Position numbers and translations under genes: made by a program. A DNA stretch of 56,693 bases, taken from the NCBI GenBank assembly GCA_031253495.1, contig JAIRWC010000045.1:1-56693 (forward strand). The letters run 5' to 3'. Below the pieces are notes generated by a model, which had not been told where the DNA came from, searched no databases, and saw only the letters and a list, made by a program, of their open reading frames with translations. Shown here piece after piece: positions 16,493 through 23,920 of the stretch (within the stretch, counting starts at the first letter, position 1; every line of letters begins with the position of its first letter). Source of the stretch: Oscillospiraceae bacterium (GTDB taxonomy: Bacteria > Bacillota > Clostridia > Oscillospirales > Ruminococcaceae).

Positions 16493-17173
16493 TTACTCAA
16501 GCTCGTCCGGCTCGAATTTATACCCCATTCCCCTGAGCGTAACGATAAACCTTCTGTATTCGCCCAGATTGGTTCTGAGCATTTTTATATGGGTGTCAAT
16601 CGTCCTGTCGTCCCCGAAAAAATAATATCCCCACACGTCCTCCAGCAGTTTTGTCCGCGTAAGGGCGATATTTTTGTTCCTCGCCAAATAGAACAAAAGT
16701 TCGTATTCTTTCGGCGTGAGGTTGACCTTAACGCCGTCAATCTTCACGTCGCGCGAGGTGAAATTGATTTCAAGCCCGCCGAAGACGGCGGTTTCGCCGG
16801 TGGCGACGGACACGGTGTTGCGCTTGATAATCGCGTTCACCCGCGCCAACACCTCTTTCGGGGAGAACGGCTTGACCACATAATCGTCCGCGCCCGTCTC
16901 AAAACCGAACAGTTTGTCGTATTCCTCGCCCCTCGCGGAGAGCATAAGCACGGGGGTGTCAACCGCCTTGCGAATTTCCTTGCAGGCGGAAAAGCCGTCC
17001 AGCTTGGGCATCATCACGTCAAGTATAATAATGTCGAAATCCCCCGATTTACCAAGCTCGACCGCCTGCATCCCGTCCACCGCCTCGGTAACCTCGTGCC
17101 CTTCAAATTCCGCGTACTCGCGGAGAACTTCGCGGATTTTCTGCTCGTCGTCGGCGATTAAAATTTTATACAC
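16493..17173 (-). CDS. OmpR-family response regulator
   Basis: The 226-aa product has a receiver domain (acidic pocket Asp8/Asp9, phospho-acceptor Asp52 in IIILDVMMPKLDG, Lys in VVKPFSPKEV) and a winged-helix DNA-binding domain (LTPKEYELLFYLARNKN, then RTIDTHIKMLRTNLG). It is the partner of the histidine kinase that follows. The start is GTG behind GGAGGG. A terminator-like hairpin lies directly ahead of that ribosome site, which suggests attenuation or read-through control. Confidence 0.94.
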   Translation of the reverse strand: MYKILIADDEQKIREVLREYAEFEGHEVTEAVDGMQAVELGKSGDFDIIILDVMMPKLDGFSACKEIRKAVDTPVLMLSARGEEYDKLFGFETGADDYVVKPFSPKEVLARVNAIIKRNTVSVATGETAVFGGLEINFTSRDVKIDGVKVNLTPKEYELLFYLARNKNIALTRTKLLEDVWGYYFFGDDRTIDTHIKMLRTNLGEYRRFIVTLRGMGYKFEPDELE

Positions 17174-17188
17174 GTCCGTCCCTCCTTC

Positions 17189-17224
17189 AAAAAAATCCGT
17201 TCAGCGCGTGTTAAGCCGCTGAAC
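17189..17224 (-). terminator. Terminator-like hairpin ahead of response regulator
   Basis: Read leftwards, GTTCAGCG and CGCTGAAC form a perfect 8-bp stem (17199-17224) followed within two bases by seven Ts (17189-17195). These run straight into the GAAGGAGGG ribosome site of the response regulator. As it sits between promoter and gene it looks like an attenuator. Confidence 0.6.
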
Positions 17225-17305
17225 GTCCGTTAATGAAATGAAATGAAATTATAAACGAATCATGGGAGAGGATATTATGAAAAACTCATAATAAACTTGC
17301 GCTCC

Positions 17306-17334
17306 ATTGTAGCACACAAATATGACGGTATTGT
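17306..17334 (-). promoter_or_regulatory. Possible extended -10 promoter for two-component operon
   Basis: Read leftwards, TGCTACAAT is a good extended -10 box. The -35 position (ACAATA) is poor. The leader would be about 125 nt and include a 7-bp inverted repeat (ATTATGA/TCATAAT around 17274-17292), four ATTTC-type repeats and the terminator-like hairpin. Confidence 0.45.
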
Positions 17335-17361
17335 GAAAATTTAATGAAAATATCGGGTTAA

Positions 17362-18093
17362 TTATTCCTCGCGCACCACTTCGTTCAAGAACAGGCGGAC
17401 GGGATTGAAGCGTTCGGAAATATATTCGGTGTAATCGGTGGCGAGCCCGAATTCCGGTTTTTCCCTAACCAGCGGGAACGACAGCCTGACGACGGCGGCG
17501 TTGTCGTCCTTGTGAAATTCAAAAACGGCGTTATGCCATTCGGCGGTTTTACGGGACATGGCGAGCCCCAACCCGGAGCGCTCGAACAACGCGCCGCTCT
17601 TCTCAAAATCGCGGCTGACCGCGTTTTCTATCGTGATTACCGCGTAATTGCCGGAATTTTCCGACGAAACGAACACGGCGCTGTCCTTGGGCGAATAAAA
17701 CAGCGCGTTTTGAAGCAGGTTCATAAAAACGACGGTGAACGCCTTTTCGTCTATTTTGATGCCGCCGCCGCTGTTATTTCGAATAACGAGCCTGCGCCCG
17801 GCGGGTTCGAGAATTTTTTCACATTCGCCCGTTATGCCGGCGATAAGCGCCGACGAGTTTACGACGCGGGGATTTTCACGGTACGGGTTTTCCTCGCAGA
17901 CATAAGCGAGGTTGATGTTCTGGGCGAGCAATCCGGACGCGTTAAAAACCAGCGACGAAACGACGCCGTTTTCGGCGGAATCGGGCATAATCCGCTCGAG
18001 AACCGATATCGCGCCGATTAAGCGGTTGATGTAAACGCGGGCGTGCTTAACCGCCGCGTCAATTTGCTCCTTAGATACCGCGTAATCGTCCAT
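17362..18093 (-). CDS. Soluble HATPase-domain protein (kinase-like)
   Basis: The 243-aa product has no membrane segment. An N-terminal helical region (about 8-75, one His at 17) leads into a histidine-kinase-type ATPase domain with the N-box VFMNLLQNALFYSP and the G2 box RSGLGLAMSRKTAEW. The usual G1 box (DxGxG) is not recognisable between them, and no standard HisKA H-box is seen. It could be a kinase with a divergent dimerisation domain, or an ATP-binding pseudokinase. It is last in the apbE operon, 7 bp after the Gx-transporter gene. A C-terminal tail of about 45 residues is unassigned. Confidence 0.75.
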   Translation of the reverse strand: MDDYAVSKEQIDAAVKHARVYINRLIGAISVLERIMPDSAENGVVSSLVFNASGLLAQNINLAYVCEENPYRENPRVVNSSALIAGITGECEKILEPAGRRLVIRNNSGGGIKIDEKAFTVVFMNLLQNALFYSPKDSAVFVSSENSGNYAVITIENAVSRDFEKSGALFERSGLGLAMSRKTAEWHNAVFEFHKDDNAAVVRLSFPLVREKPEFGLATDYTEYISERFNPVRLFLNEVVREE

Positions 18094-18100
18094 AATTCAA

Positions 18101-18610
18101 TTATCCGCCCTTTATCCTGTTTAATATCAGCGCGGCGGTAAACCCGGTAAGCAACCCCGAGGCTATCCCGCCCAAAATAAGTATCGGAAGATAGAGCAAC
18201 ACGCTGAGGCTTCCGTAAACGGCGGCGGCGGCGGCGAGCTGACCCAAATTGTGCGCCGTAGCGCCCGCGACGCCGGCGACGGGGATAAGCGCGCCCTTGA
18301 ACGCCCGCCTGAACAGCAACATCGCGGTGACCGCCGCCACCCCCCCCGTGAAGCTGAACAGCAACGCGAAGACGCCGCCGGTCACGAAAGCGGACAACAA
18401 CACCCGCGCGGTTACGACCGCGAAAACGTCCGCGCCGCTAAATTCCAAACCGCCGCTTTTCCAATACAGGATAAAAAGCGTAACGGCGTTCGCCAAACCC
18501 GGCTTTATTCCGGGAAAGGGCGAGAGCGGCGGTATTTGCGCCTCAATCACGAACAGGCACAGGGAAACGGCGGTGAACAGCGCCAATACGGCAAGTTTGC
18601 GCGTTTTCAT
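18101..18610 (-). CDS. Gx transporter family membrane protein
   Basis: The 169-aa product has about five hydrophobic helices and resembles the Gx transporter family, often labelled heptaprenyl diphosphate synthase component I, an S-component-like fold. IPPLSPFPGIKPGLANAVTL and AGVAGATAHNLGQL are recognisable family stretches. The start used is the ATG at 18610, which overlaps the preceding gene by 4 bp (ATGA). A longer in-frame reading to 18718 adds an Arg-rich tail that lies within the NusG-II gene and is rejected. Relatives (EetB) sit in flavin-based electron transfer loci beside ApbE-type FMN transferases, as here. Substrate is unknown. Confidence 0.85.
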   Translation of the reverse strand: MKTRKLAVLALFTAVSLCLFVIEAQIPPLSPFPGIKPGLANAVTLFILYWKSGGLEFSGADVFAVVTARVLLSAFVTGGVFALLFSFTGGVAAVTAMLLFRRAFKGALIPVAGVAGATAHNLGQLAAAAAVYGSLSVLLYLPILILGGIASGLLTGFTAALILNRIKGG

Positions 18611-18978
18611 CGCGTGACCCCGTCCAAATCGCGGGCGTCGTCCTCTATACGGATTTCGAGGCGGTTGGGCAGGCAGACGACGGGAACCGCCCCGCTGACG
18701 AAGCCCGTTTTTACGCACAGCTTATCCGGGCAGTCGGCGCGGGTAACGCCGATTTCGCCTTTGCGGACTTCGATTACGTTGGCGTCTTCCACGTTTATTT
18801 CATAAGGCGCGGTTATCCGCGAGAGGTAAACCGTATAAACCGGCTCGCCGTTCTTGTAAATCCGCGCCACCGGTTCGTCGAATTCCACGCCGCCAATCCA
18901 AACCCACGCGATTAGCGAAACGGCCGCGACCGCCGCTATAACCGCGGCCGCCCCGACGACCCGCTTATCAATCTTCAT
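18607..18978 (-). CDS. NusG domain II-containing membrane-anchored protein
   Basis: The 123-aa product has one N-terminal transmembrane helix (about 7-28) and then a beta-rich NusG-domain-II-like domain outside the membrane. A conserved cysteine cluster is visible as ADCPDKLCVKTG and VVCLPNRLEI; two or three of these cysteines are typical of this small family. It overlaps apbE upstream by 11 bp and the Gx gene downstream by 4 bp, so the three are translationally coupled. Family members recur with ApbE and Gx proteins and are thought to work in flavin or quinone-linked electron transfer; the exact role is unknown. Confidence 0.85.
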   Translation of the reverse strand: MKIDKRVVGAAAVIAAVAAVSLIAWVWIGGVEFDEPVARIYKNGEPVYTVYLSRITAPYEINVEDANVIEVRKGEIGVTRADCPDKLCVKTGFVSGAVPVVCLPNRLEIRIEDDARDLDGVTR

Positions 18979-19954
18979 AATAATACCCGCCTGTCGGAAT
19001 AACCTCGCCGCCGTCGGTTATCAAAACCGCGCCGGGAACGCGTTCCCTCGCGAACTCCTCACCTTTTACGATAATCGCGGTGGCGAACGCGTCGGCATAC
19101 GCGCCGGAACCAAGCGGCGCCGTAACGGTCGCGGAAACTATCCCCGAACGGGCGGGATAACCCGTCTTCGGGTCGAGGATATGGTGATACCGCCTGCCGT
19201 CTTGTTCAAAGAAACGCTGATAAGTTCCGCTCGTCATTATCGCGGCGCGCGCCTTTTCCCGGGGGATTTCAAGCGTCATGACAATCCCGTCGGCGTCGTC
19301 GGGGTCGGCTATGCCGATACGCCAGGCGTTTTTGTTCGGCGGCGTTCCGGCGAGCGCCATATCACCGCCCAAATCCGCAATTACCGAGGCGCCCCCCATA
19401 TCGAGCAAAAGCTGTTCGGCGGCGTATCCCTTGACAATCCCGCCCAAATGAATCCTGATATGGCCGTTAAGGAACGCGACTTCGCTGTTTTCCTCGTCAA
19501 GGACGACGTTTTCATAACCGACGTAAGGCAGCAGCGCCTCGATTTCCTCTTGCGCGGGGACGCGCGGGCTGTCGCCGTCGACGCCCCACAAGTCTATAAG
19601 CGCGCCGAGCGTTATATCGAACGCCCCGTCGGTTTCCGCGCCGCAACGCAAACCCTCTTTTATCAGCGAAAACAGTTCATCGCTTACCTTGACCGATTCC
19701 CCGGAGGGGGCGGCGGCGTTAAGCCGGCTCAACTCGCTTTCGGGGTCGGTGTACGAAAAGATTTTCTCGATTTCATAAAGCCGACGGAAAGCCGCGTCAA
19801 GCGCGTCGGCGGAATTTTTTGAATCGCCGTAAACCGTTATGTTTACGATGGTCCCCATAACGTATTCCGTTCGCGATACTTTGGGTTCCGCGACGGAACA
19901 GGAGGTAATTTCCAAGATTAAAGCGGCACATAGTAAAGGCGTCAATTTCTTCAT
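18968..19954 (-). CDS. apbE: FAD:protein FMN transferase, lipoprotein
   Basis: ApbE attaches FMN covalently to Thr/Ser residues of exported flavoproteins. The 328-aa product has a lipoprotein signal (lipobox ITSC, Cys19) and is full length. MGTIVNITVYG is the conserved N-terminal motif, FDITLGALIDLWG and HLGGIVKGYAAEQ line the FAD site, and TSGTYQRFFEQDGRRYHHILDP-type sequence plus ADAFATAIIV complete the active site with metal-binding Asp/Thr. It leads the apbE/NusG-II/Gx/HATPase operon. No ribosome site is visible upstream of the ATG, which is odd; the mRNA may be nearly leaderless. No FMN-accepting target is in the window. Confidence 0.94.
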   Translation of the reverse strand: MKKLTPLLCAALILEITSCSVAEPKVSRTEYVMGTIVNITVYGDSKNSADALDAAFRRLYEIEKIFSYTDPESELSRLNAAAPSGESVKVSDELFSLIKEGLRCGAETDGAFDITLGALIDLWGVDGDSPRVPAQEEIEALLPYVGYENVVLDEENSEVAFLNGHIRIHLGGIVKGYAAEQLLLDMGGASVIADLGGDMALAGTPPNKNAWRIGIADPDDADGIVMTLEIPREKARAAIMTSGTYQRFFEQDGRRYHHILDPKTGYPARSGIVSATVTAPLGSGAYADAFATAIIVKGEEFARERVPGAVLITDGGEVIPTGGYYYED

Positions 19955-20051
19955 TTGATATCATATTACAATAAATTTCAAATATTTTCAATAGTTTTTT
20001 GATAAAAACGGCATATTTTTACAAAATAAACGTAAAACGGCTCAATTTGTC

Positions 20052-20081
20052 TTGACTTTTTTTGCCGATATATGGTACAAT
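20052..20081 (+). promoter_or_regulatory. Promoter for ruv operon
   Basis: TTGACT and TACAAT are separated by 18 bp, ending 24 bp before the ruvC start. Confidence 0.75.
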
Positions 20082-20105
20082 ACTCTATTATAGTCAAGGA
20101 AAGTT

Positions 20106-20648
20106 GTGCGTATGAGGATAATGGGGGTTGACCCCGGATACGCGACCGTCGGGTTCGGCATCGTCGAATACGCGAACGGGAAATTCGCGGCGGCGGGCTA
20201 CGGGGCGGTAACGACGAAGGCGGACGCGGCTTTTGAAACGAGGTTAGCGGAAATATACGCTGATTTATTCGGTATTATCGATAAATACAGACCCGAGTTT
20301 ATGGCGGTGGAACGGCTGTTCTTCACCACCAACCGAAAGACCGCCATCGACGTGGCGCAGGCGCGGGGAATAATACTTTTGGCGGCGGCGAACAAGGGCG
20401 TGGAAATCGCCGAATACACGCCGCTTCAAGTAAAACAGGCGGTTACGGGATACGGGAAAGCCGTTAAAAAGCAGGTGCAGGAGATGACTGCGAGGATTTT
20501 GAGCCTTTCCGAAATCCCGAAGCCCGACGACGTCGCGGACGCGCTCGCCGTCGCCGTGTGCCACGCCCATTCCTACAATTCGAGGATAAGCGATTTTAAG
20601 AAACGACGCGGAACGCGGCGCCCTTTCCGCTTTGAAACGGAGAAATAA
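20106..20648 (+). CDS. ruvC: Holliday junction resolvase RuvC
   Basis: RuvC cuts Holliday junctions during recombinational repair. The product is about 180 aa. RIMGVDPGYATVGFGI carries the first catalytic Asp, AVERLFF the catalytic Glu and KPDDVADALAVAVCHA the last two acidic residues. Start choice is open: GTG at 20106 is 5 bp from the AAGGA site, while ATG at 20112 gives the more usual MRIMGVDPG start. It heads a run with ruvA and ruvB, between which two TPR genes are inserted. Confidence 0.95.
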   Translation: MRMRIMGVDPGYATVGFGIVEYANGKFAAAGYGAVTTKADAAFETRLAEIYADLFGIIDKYRPEFMAVERLFFTTNRKTAIDVAQARGIILLAAANKGVEIAEYTPLQVKQAVTGYGKAVKKQVQEMTARILSLSEIPKPDDVADALAVAVCHAHSYNSRISDFKKRRGTRRPFRFETEK

Positions 20649-20677
20649 GGTTGAAAAATAAGAAAGGACGAATCACC

Positions 20678-20707
20678 ATGCCGCAATTTTCATTGAGTTT
20701 TGTGTAG
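20678..20707 (+). CDS. Nine-codon leader ORF before ruvA
   Basis: ATG with an AGAAAGGACG ribosome site 8 bp upstream opens a 9-aa frame (MPQFSLSFV) ending 11 bp before the ruvA ATG. The strong site and closeness suggest translational coupling or a leader peptide. It may be chance; no conservation data are available. Confidence 0.3.
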   Translation: MPQFSLSFV

Positions 20708-20718
20708 GGTGAGGCGGC

Positions 20719-21333
20719 ATGGTCATAAAGATGATATATTCCGTCAAAGGCGAACTGATACATAAAGAGCCGAACTTAGCGGTTATCGAGTGCGGCGGCG
20801 TGGGTTACGCCTGCCGAACGACCTCCGGTTCCTCAGACAGGCTGAAAATCGGGGAAGAAACCGCGCTGAAAACATATCTGTACGTCCGCGAGGACAGCGT
20901 CGAGCTGTTCGGGTTCGCCGACAATTCCGAGCTTAACTGTTTTAAAATGCTTATATCGGTTTCGGGGGTCGGTCCTAAAGCCGCGCTGTCGGTTCTGTCC
21001 GATATGTCGCCGCAAAGTTTCGCGCTTGCCGTCGCTTCGGACGACGCGAAAAGGCTTACCGGCGTTTCGGGTATCGGGATGAAAACGGCGCAAAGGATTA
21101 TACTTGAGCTTAAGGATAAGATAGACAAGCAAAAGAGTTTTACGGCTTCGGAATGGAACAGGTCGGCCGTCGCGGGTTATTCTCGCGAGGCGGGCGGCGA
21201 GGCGCTCGCCGCGTTAATGGTGCTGGGATTTTCGGCGGGGGAAGCGACCGCGGCTTTAAACGGCGTTCCCGAGGGGGCGGAAACGTCGGAGCGGGTTAAG
21301 CGGGCGTTGAAAAAACTGTCCGGAGGTGGTTGA
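20719..21333 (+). CDS. ruvA: Holliday junction DNA helicase subunit RuvA
   Basis: RuvA tetramers bind the junction and load RuvB. The 204-aa product is full length: an OB-fold start (MIYSVKGELIHKEPN), two helix-hairpin-helix motifs (ISVSGVGPKAALSVL and LTGVSGIGMKTAQRI) and a C-terminal domain III (EALAALMVLGFSAGEATAAL) that contacts RuvB. A second start four codons later (ATG at 20731) is possible. The stop is 1 bp from the next gene's GTG. Confidence 0.95.
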   Translation: MVIKMIYSVKGELIHKEPNLAVIECGGVGYACRTTSGSSDRLKIGEETALKTYLYVREDSVELFGFADNSELNCFKMLISVSGVGPKAALSVLSDMSPQSFALAVASDDAKRLTGVSGIGMKTAQRIILELKDKIDKQKSFTASEWNRSAVAGYSREAGGEALAALMVLGFSAGEATAALNGVPEGAETSERVKRALKKLSGGG

Positions 21334-21334
21334 G

Positions 21335-22087
21335 GTGCGGATATTCGGCGTCGAGTTTGACGGGAATACGTTTACGGAGCTGTTTTTTATATGGTGGTTC
21401 TGTTCGTTTTTGGTTTTATTCCCCGTTTTGCTTGTCATGGCGCGCGCCGCCAAACAAAGGGAGCGAAGAAACAGGATTGAAAGGCTTTTCGACGAAACCA
21501 GATTCGGCGCGGACGCGAAGGCGAAAAAGCGGTTTAGGAAAGCGTTGGGTCTGATTGTTTCCGACGACGTTAAGTTCGGGAAAGCGTCGAGGATATTCAA
21601 GCGGATTATGAATAAAACCGCCGACCCGCTTGACAGGGCCTATTGCGCGCAATGGTACGGGAAATGCAGGGAGGCGGGCGGCGACGAGTTTTACGCGGCG
21701 ACGTTCTATACCGAGGCGGTAAGGATAGCGCCGTCGGACGTTTTCGCTTTGAACAGGCTCGCGAATTATTACCACGACAAAGACTACGAAAAATCGGAGC
21801 GGTATTACAGGCAGTCGCTCGAATACGACCCGACGGAAACGCGCGTCTATTTCGGGCTGGGCAAGCTGTACAGCCGTAACGGCGAGCCGGAAAAGGCGAT
21901 TAAACAGTACGAGACGGCCATCGCCGTTAACAACGGCTATGTCGCGCCGATGGCGGAAGCGGCCATCGAATACGCGAAAAAGGGGGATAAAGAGAACTGC
22001 CTTAAATATTATCTCCTCGCGATGGCTAACGATTTATACGAATTTGACAAATTGGAGGAAGAGATAAAGTTATGCCTTTCGGATTAG
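21335..22087 (+). CDS. Membrane-anchored TPR protein, first of a pair
   Basis: The 250-aa product has one N-terminal transmembrane helix (about residues 15-40), a basic stretch (KQRERRNRIERL), then tetratricopeptide repeats. The clearest are AYCAQWYGKCREAGGDEFYA, FALNRLANYYHDKDYEKSE and VYFGLGKLYSRNGEPEKAI. GTG at 21335 is chosen because GGAGG lies 8-9 bp upstream; an earlier in-frame GTG at 21326 overlaps ruvA. It overlaps the next gene by 16 bp. The layout matches its neighbour, so the two are likely an ancient duplication. The partner bound by the repeats is unknown; the position inside the ruv operon gives no established function. Confidence 0.8.
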   Translation: MRIFGVEFDGNTFTELFFIWWFCSFLVLFPVLLVMARAAKQRERRNRIERLFDETRFGADAKAKKRFRKALGLIVSDDVKFGKASRIFKRIMNKTADPLDRAYCAQWYGKCREAGGDEFYAATFYTEAVRIAPSDVFALNRLANYYHDKDYEKSERYYRQSLEYDPTETRVYFGLGKLYSRNGEPEKAIKQYETAIAVNNGYVAPMAEAAIEYAKKGDKENCLKYYLLAMANDLYEFDKLEEEIKLCLSD

Positions 22088-22821
22088 CGGTCGCCATGAT
22101 ATTCGCGGCGGCGGTAATTTTGGTCATGTTCGCGTTCGTTTGTTCGCGCGCGGCGGAGGAGATACGGTTAAGGCGCGACGCCAAACTGAACATAGGCGAC
22201 CGCGTTTCGCTTAACCGCGATATGGGGGCGAAACTCGCGTATAAGGGCATCTGCGCCTTTTTCAAAAAAGAGTACGGGAAAGCCGCCAAACACCTTGAAA
22301 AAGCCGTAAAGTATTCGGCGAACCCGCAAAACAGCGCGTTTTGCTTGGATTGGATGGCAAAGTGCTACGACGCCCAGGAAAAATACGGCGATTCGCTTAA
22401 TTGCGGCATAAGGGCGGTTGAAATCGCGCCGACGAACGTCAAGGTTTTGTTCAACCTCGCCGACAGATACAGCCGCAGCGGGCGTTTTGAGAAAGCGGAA
22501 TATTATTATAAAAGCGTTCTGAAATATGAAAAGGATAACCCCGCCGCCCTTTTCATGCTCGGTGAAATCGACATGGGCCGCGGTTTTTACGACGAGGCGG
22601 AAGAACAGTTGAAACGGGTCTTGGAGCAAGACGCGGATTTTGCCCCCGCGGCGGCGGAGCTGTCGGTGCTTATGGCAATCAAGGGGAATTATCGGCAAAT
22701 GGGCGTTTACCGCGACCGGGCGGAAGCCGGCGAGTTCAAGGATATGAAAAGGTTGGAAAAAAGGCTGTGTTCGATAAGGGAAATGAATGCGCTTTTTTCA
22801 GGGGCGGAAAATGATTTTTAA
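22072..22821 (+). CDS. Membrane-anchored TPR protein, second of a pair
   Basis: The 249-aa product has an N-terminal transmembrane helix (about 4-26), a basic linker, then TPR units such as [59 protein letters not shown] and [20 protein letters not shown]. It shares topology and length with the preceding gene, overlaps it by 16 bp, and overlaps ruvB downstream by 11 bp, so ruvA to ruvB is one translationally coupled unit. TPR arrays bind proteins; the ligand is unknown. Confidence 0.8.
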   Translation: MPFGLAVAMIFAAAVILVMFAFVCSRAAEEIRLRRDAKLNIGDRVSLNRDMGAKLAYKGICAFFKKEYGKAAKHLEKAVKYSANPQNSAFCLDWMAKCYDAQEKYGDSLNCGIRAVEIAPTNVKVLFNLADRYSRSGRFEKAEYYYKSVLKYEKDNPAALFMLGEIDMGRGFYDEAEEQLKRVLEQDADFAPAAAELSVLMAIKGNYRQMGVYRDRAEAGEFKDMKRLEKRLCSIREMNALFSGAENDF

Positions 22822-23851
22822 CGGCAAAGGCGGCGAAAAAGACAGGCTCGTAAACCCGTGCGCCGGAATCGACGAATTCGACGCCGAATATTCGTTGCGC
22901 CCCAAAAACCTTTCGGAATACATCGGGCAGGATAAGGCGAAGGAAAACCTTTCGGTGTTTATCGAGGCGGCGAAAGCGAGGGGCGAGGAGCTTGACCACG
23001 TGCTTTTATACGGGTCGCCGGGGCTGGGCAAAACCACGCTCGCCATGATAATAGCCAACGAACTGGGGGTGAATATCCGCGTAACCTCGGGGCCCGCCGT
23101 CGAAAAACCCGGCGACTTGGCGGCGATACTCACGAATTTGCAAAACGGCGACGTGCTTTTCATAGACGAAATACACCGTCTTTCGCGGCAGGTCGAAGAG
23201 ATTCTCTACCCCGCCATGGAAGATTACGCTTTGGATATAATAATAGGGAAAGGGCCTTCCGCGCAGTCAATCAGGATAGATTTGCCGCGTTTCACGCTTG
23301 TGGGGGCGACGACGCGGGCGGGGCAGCTCACCAATCCCCTCCGCGACCGCTTCGGGGTAATCCAGCGGCTTGAGTTATACGACCGCCGGCATCTTTGCGA
23401 AATCATCATGCGCTCGTCGGTAATCCTCGCCATCCCCACCATGAAAGACGGCGCGGAGGAAATAGCCTGCCGCTCGCGCGGGACGCCGCGCATAGCCAAC
23501 CGTCTTTTGAAGCGCGTGCGCGACTTCGCCGAGGTGCTGGGCGACGGCAAAATCACGAAAGAGCTTGCCAATATCGCGCTTTCAAGGTTGGAAATAGACA
23601 AGCTGGGCTTGGACAGTTTGGACAGGCGTTATCTTGAAATTATGATAAAAGGGTTCGGCGGGGGGCCGGCGGGGCTTGACACGCTTTCCTCGGCGCTGGG
23701 GGAAGAGGCCGTAACCTTGGAGGACGTCTGCGAGCCTTTTTTAATGCAACTCGGTTTCGTGGCGAAAACCCCCCGCGGAAGAACCGCCACGGCCTTGGCC
23801 TATAAGCACTTGGGGATAACGCCGGCGGGGCAGCTGACGATAGACGCCTGA
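22811..23851 (+). CDS. ruvB: Holliday junction DNA helicase RuvB
   Basis: RuvB is the AAA+ motor that drives branch migration with RuvA. The 346-aa product starts at the ATG at 22811 behind AGGGGCGG; an earlier in-frame ATG lies inside the TPR gene. Walker A is [10 protein letters not shown], Walker [11 protein letters not shown], sensor 1 [20 protein letters not shown] and sensor 2 [19 protein letters not shown]. The C-terminal winged helix has [13 protein letters not shown]. Confidence 0.97.
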   Translation: MIFNGKGGEKDRLVNPCAGIDEFDAEYSLRPKNLSEYIGQDKAKENLSVFIEAAKARGEELDHVLLYGSPGLGKTTLAMIIANELGVNIRVTSGPAVEKPGDLAAILTNLQNGDVLFIDEIHRLSRQVEEILYPAMEDYALDIIIGKGPSAQSIRIDLPRFTLVGATTRAGQLTNPLRDRFGVIQRLELYDRRHLCEIIMRSSVILAIPTMKDGAEEIACRSRGTPRIANRLLKRVRDFAEVLGDGKITKELANIALSRLEIDKLGLDSLDRRYLEIMIKGFGGGPAGLDTLSSALGEEAVTLEDVCEPFLMQLGFVAKTPRGRTATALAYKHLGITPAGQLTIDA

Positions 23852-23920
23852 CGACGCGAGAGCGACGGGGCGGTTGCGTGAAATCCGGCGAATCAATAAG
23901 AATACTTGAGGAGAAGAATT

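Noticed and set aside
16457-17161. 234-aa frame on the + strand opposite the response regulator
   Set aside because: It is a shadow of the regulator gene: no ribosome site, no family resemblance, and codon bias of GC-rich genes opens antisense frames here.
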